A DNA stretch of 64,000 nt from G965250275 sp965250275 (GTDB lineage Bacteria > Pseudomonadota > Alphaproteobacteria > Rhodobacterales > Rhodobacteraceae), in contig OZ252297.1 in the NCBI GenBank assembly GCA_965250275.1, forward strand, positions 4,650,001 to 4,714,000, in the 5' to 3' direction. The first letter of the stretch is position 1; each line of letters opens with the position of its first letter. Of this stretch, positions 61,272 through 64,000 are shown in pieces. The notes below the pieces were generated by a model. That model was not told the origin of the DNA. It ran no database searches and saw nothing but the letters and a program-made list of their open reading frames with translations. Made by a program: the position numbers and the translations under genes.

Positions 61272-62699
61272 TCAGTCCTCCAGGACCCAGGTGTCTTTGG
61301 TCCCGCCACCCTGGCTGGAGTTGACGACAAGGGACCCTTTCTTGAGCGCAACACGGGTCAAACCGCCGGGTATGATCTCGACCCCCGTTGGGGAAGCCAA
61401 CGCAAATGGGCGCAGATCAACATGCCGCGGCGCCAAACCAGACCGGGTCAGAACCGGCACCGTGGAGAGTGAAAGCGTGGGTTGTGCGATGTAGTTGCCC
61501 GGGCGCGCCATAAGCTTGGTGCGGAATGCCGCGATTTCCTTCTTGCTGGCAGCGGGTCCAACCAGCATCCCGTATCCGCCCGAACCATGGACCTCTTTCA
61601 CAACCAGTTCGCTCAAGTTGTCCAAGACATATTTGAGCGCATCCGCTTCTGAGCAGCGCCACGTCGGGACATTTTTGAGGATTGCCTTTTCGCCGGTATA
61701 GAACTCCACAATGTCAGGCATGTAGGAATAGATGGCCTTGTCATCTGCAATCCCCGTGCCGGGGGCGTTGGCGATCGTGATCCCACCGGCGCGGTAAACG
61801 TCCATGATGCCAGGCACACCCAACATGCTGTTCGGGTCAAATGTCATCGGATCCAGGAAATCGTCATCCACCCTTCGATAAAGCACATCAATGGGCTGGT
61901 AGCCCTGGGTCGTCCGCATTGCGACCCGACCCTCAACAACCCGCAGATCGTGGCCCTCGACAAGTTCCACGCCCATCTGATCGGCGAGGAAGGCATGTTC
62001 GTAATAGGCAGAGTTGTGGATCCCCGGTGTCAGCACGGCGACCGTCGGGGTGCCTTCGCAGACATTGGGCCGGCAGGCCGCCAAGGATCGGCGCAGACTG
62101 CGCGGATAGTGGCTGACGCCACGAACCTGAACCTGGCTGAACAGCTCGGGAAACATGTGCAGCATCGTTTCGCGATTTTCGAGCATATAGGACACGCCGG
62201 ACGGGGTGCGGGCGTTGTCCTCCAACACGTAGAATTCGTTCTCTCCTGTGCGCACAAGGTCAGTGCCCACGATGTGCGTGTAAATGTTGCCGGGCGGTGC
62301 GACGCCAATCATCTGTGGGAGGAAAGCCGCGTTTTTCGAAATCATCTCGGCCGGAACCCGGCCCGAGCGCAGGATTTCCTGCCTGTGGTAGATGTCGTGC
62401 AGGAAAGAATTGATCGCGCGGACCCTTTGGTCGATCCCTTTTGACAGCCACGACCATTCCTTGGCGGTGATGATCCGGGGTACAAGATCAAACGGGATCA
62501 GCCGTTCGGTGGCCTCCTCGACTCCATAGACATTGAAAGTGATGCCGGTGAGCCGGAACAAAGCCTCGGCTTGTGCGGACTTGCGTCTTAGGTGAGAAGC
62601 ATCTTCGCCCGAGAACCAGTTGCAGTATTCCGAGTATGGACTGCGAGGCGCATCACCGAACCCGTGCATCTCGTCAAAGTAGGTGTTTTTTGTCGTCAT
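61272..62699 (-). CDS. Circularly permuted ATP-grasp type peptide ligase
   Basis: 475 aa (DUF404/DUF407-type). GNIYTHIVGTDLVRTGENEFYVLEDNARTPSGVSYML and DDKAIYSYMPDIVEFYTGEKAIL are family segments, and VKEVHGSGGYGMLVGP carries the ATP-loop. First gene of the operon. Likely forms an amide bond on an unidentified peptide or amine; the Anbu and transglutaminase partners may then process it. Confidence 0.87.
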   Translation of the reverse strand: MTTKNTYFDEMHGFGDAPRSPYSEYCNWFSGEDASHLRRKSAQAEALFRLTGITFNVYGVEEATERLIPFDLVPRIITAKEWSWLSKGIDQRVRAINSFLHDIYHRQEILRSGRVPAEMISKNAAFLPQMIGVAPPGNIYTHIVGTDLVRTGENEFYVLEDNARTPSGVSYMLENRETMLHMFPELFSQVQVRGVSHYPRSLRRSLAACRPNVCEGTPTVAVLTPGIHNSAYYEHAFLADQMGVELVEGHDLRVVEGRVAMRTTQGYQPIDVLYRRVDDDFLDPMTFDPNSMLGVPGIMDVYRAGGITIANAPGTGIADDKAIYSYMPDIVEFYTGEKAILKNVPTWRCSEADALKYVLDNLSELVVKEVHGSGGYGMLVGPAASKKEIAAFRTKLMARPGNYIAQPTLSLSTVPVLTRSGLAPRHVDLRPFALASPTGVEIIPGGLTRVALKKGSLVVNSSQGGGTKDTWVLED

Positions 62700-62834
62700 C
62701 GGCTCACCTTACCCATTGTGAGCAGCTTTGCAAAAAACCCTTCTCTGTCACGATAAAACGAAAGCATGCTTGAGCGCAGGTCTGCCGTGAACCGACTATC
62801 GCCGAAATTATGGGCAGCCACCTTGTGCCGAATG

Positions 62835-63296
62835 TCAGGTTTCGGATGCGGAACCTTGGGCGCCGGTATCCAGCGCATCCAGTTCATTCAGAAGATCCAG
62901 CAACGTATTGAACCGTTCCGCCCCCATCTGGTCGCGCACCTCTTCCATCAGCGCGATGCTGGTGTCGAGGTTCGCAAGGATCAGTTCCTGCCCCTTGTCC
63001 GAGATCCGGACGATCTGTTTGCGCCGGTCTTCGGAGTCGGGCTCCCTTCGGATCAATCCTTTCTCCTCAAGCTTTTGAAGGATACGGGTCAGACTGGGCA
63101 GCAACAGGCAAGCATCTTCTGCAATGCGGGTCGGCTCTGTAGGACCGCGTTCGTCCAAAACACGCAGCACCCGCCATTGCTGTTCGGTGATCCCGGCACC
63201 AACCAGCATCGCACGTATGGGTCCCATAACGCGTTCCCGCGCCCTGAGCAGTGCAATTGGGAGCGAACGCGACGTCGATGGTAAGTGCTTGGTCAT
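62835..63296 (-). CDS. hpaR: MarR-family regulator of homoprotocatechuate degradation
   Basis: 153 aa, MarR winged helix: GITEQQWRVLRVLDERGP, IAEDACLLLPSLTRILQKLEEKGLI, SEDRRKQIVRISDKGQ. Divergent from hpaF with a palindrome between them. HpaR represses the homoprotocatechuate operon until a pathway aromatic is bound. Confidence 0.88.
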   Translation of the reverse strand: MTKHLPSTSRSLPIALLRARERVMGPIRAMLVGAGITEQQWRVLRVLDERGPTEPTRIAEDACLLLPSLTRILQKLEEKGLIRREPDSEDRRKQIVRISDKGQELILANLDTSIALMEEVRDQMGAERFNTLLDLLNELDALDTGAQGSASET

Positions 63297-63372
63297 GGCG
63301 CAGTTTTGCCGCTCAACAGGCCGAAAGCAATGGCACACTCAAATTCGGCTTGACTCGTTGTGATTTTTAGTA

Positions 63373-63380
63373 AACATGTT
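63373..63380. promoter_or_regulatory. Palindrome between hpaR and hpaF
   Basis: AACATGTT is a perfect 8-bp palindrome inside a larger imperfect AT-rich dyad (TTAGTAAACATGTTAATC), 77-84 bp upstream of hpaR and 22-29 bp upstream of hpaF. Suitable as an HpaR operator; binding is inference. Confidence 0.45.
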
Positions 63381-63401
63381 AATCAAATTCGGGAGAAGTG
63401 C

Positions 63402-63791
63402 TTGCCACACATTTTGATCGATTATTCGGCCAACATGGACACCAGGGTCGATATCGCGGCCCTTTGCGACGCGCTGCGCAAAACGGCAATTGAAACGGGT
63501 GTGTTTCCCTTGGCGGGCGTACGGGTCCGCGCATTGCGTGTCGACCATGTCAGCATTGCGGACGGCAATCCAGATCACGGGTACATCGATATCTCCATTC
63601 GCCTCCGCGAAGGCCGGGACCTGGAGACGCGAAAGATGGCAACGCAGGCAATTTTTGCGACCGCCGAAGATTTTCTGCGACCAGCCATGACTGAGCATTC
63701 CATCGCGCTGTCCGCCGAGATGCGTAACATTGATGCCGATCTGTCGCCAAAAACCGGTACGATCCGCGATCATCTGAAGAAGGAGGGCTGA
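63402..63791 (+). CDS. hpaF: 5-carboxymethyl-2-hydroxymuconate isomerase
   Basis: 129 aa, tautomerase-superfamily enzyme of homoprotocatechuate meta-cleavage. I start at TTG 63402 because that gives Met-Pro-His-Ile, placing the catalytic Pro1 at the N-terminus after Met removal, with GGGAGAAG upstream. The upstream ATG at 63360 would bury the proline behind 14 residues and abolish catalysis. Confidence 0.88.
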   Translation: MPHILIDYSANMDTRVDIAALCDALRKTAIETGVFPLAGVRVRALRVDHVSIADGNPDHGYIDISIRLREGRDLETRKMATQAIFATAEDFLRPAMTEHSIALSAEMRNIDADLSPKTGTIRDHLKKEG

Positions 63792-63792
63792 G

Positions 63793-64000
63793 ATGTCCGA
63801 ACTGACTGACAATCTCGACAAGCTTCGCCCGCATCTCGAACGATTTGCCGCAAACGGTGTATTGAACCGCATTGGGGGTAAGGTTGTGCCCGCCGCGTCC
63901 GGCGCCACGTTCGACAATGCCTCACCCGTTGATGAAACCCATATCTGCGCGGTGGCGCGCAGTGGCGCGACTGACGTGGATTCCGCGGCCAAAGCCGCAA
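63793..64000 (+). CDS. hpaE: 5-carboxymethyl-2-hydroxymuconate semialdehyde dehydrogenase, N-terminal part
   Basis: 69 complete codons before the window ends. The ATG follows AGGAGGG and the hpaF stop by 1 bp. The visible N-terminus (LRPHLERFAANGVLN, IGGKVVPAASGATFDNASPVDE) has the beta-hairpin pattern of aldehyde dehydrogenases. Identity as HpaE rests mainly on the hpaR-hpaF context. Confidence 0.65.
   Translation, partial: MSELTDNLDKLRPHLERFAANGVLNRIGGKVVPAASGATFDNASPVDETHICAVARSGATDVDSAAKAA

Overview
The window is a GC-rich chromosomal stretch of an alphaproteobacterium, most likely a marine Roseobacter-group member of the Rhodobacteraceae. The evidence is the flagellar gene order with a MotE/MgtE_N-type protein, the dnaA-rpsT-enoyl-CoA hydratase-mutM-ubiE-ubiB housekeeping block, a predicted CtrA-type box in the flagellar promoter, TPP and cobalamin riboswitches, and several ABC importers and small-molecule catabolic operons. 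Placement is by gene content and family memory only; no database search was run.

Layout: 1-5970 is a divergent flagellar cluster (motA, a MotE-like gene, a small membrane protein and fliL on the minus strand; fliF, a fliH-like gene, fliN and fliP on the plus strand). 6114-9456 holds an aspartate 4-decarboxylase and, convergently, an AspT-type aspartate:alanine exchanger, together a proton-motive decarboxylation cycle. 9742-15192 has two MFS transporters, trhO and the NAD-salvage pair pncA-pncB. 15208-20870 has an RTX-type SGNH hydrolase, an orphan peptide-type binding protein, a racemase-like CoA-transferase family member and an FAD monooxygenase. 20961-28085 is the dnaA to ubiB housekeeping block, followed by a reductive-dehalogenase-like iron-sulfur protein, a cytosolic DUF922 protein, a methyltransferase-TPR fusion, a ChaA-type antiporter and an SDR.

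34684-37924 is a TPP-riboswitch operon (YkoF-like protein plus ThiX/ThiZ/ThiY ABC importer) for a thiamine precursor. 37946-43078 is a minus-strand operon headed by a cobalamin riboswitch. It encodes two tiny peptides, a cluster-9-type metal ABC importer, a small unknown protein, a BtuF-like protein without a signal peptide and a DUF1289 fusion. I regard it as a candidate cobalt-acquisition system and the best candidate for something under-described.

43236-46541 has a MarR regulator with a divergent membrane protein, then an AT-richer segment (AlbA_2/HATPase protein, possible small RNA) ending at tRNA-Pro(CGG). leuB follows. 47863-58539 looks like one catabolic locus: a GntR-type regulator with two DNA-binding domains, a polyamine-type ABC importer, a UGT-like glycosyltransferase, two paralogous cupins, an aldehyde dehydrogenase, a uronate-dehydrogenase-like enzyme and a DAO-type oxidase. 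58704-62699 is an Anbu proteasome-like operon with a transglutaminase-like protein, an alpha-E protein and a circularly permuted ATP-grasp protein. The right edge enters a homoprotocatechuate pathway (hpaR divergent from hpaF-hpaE).
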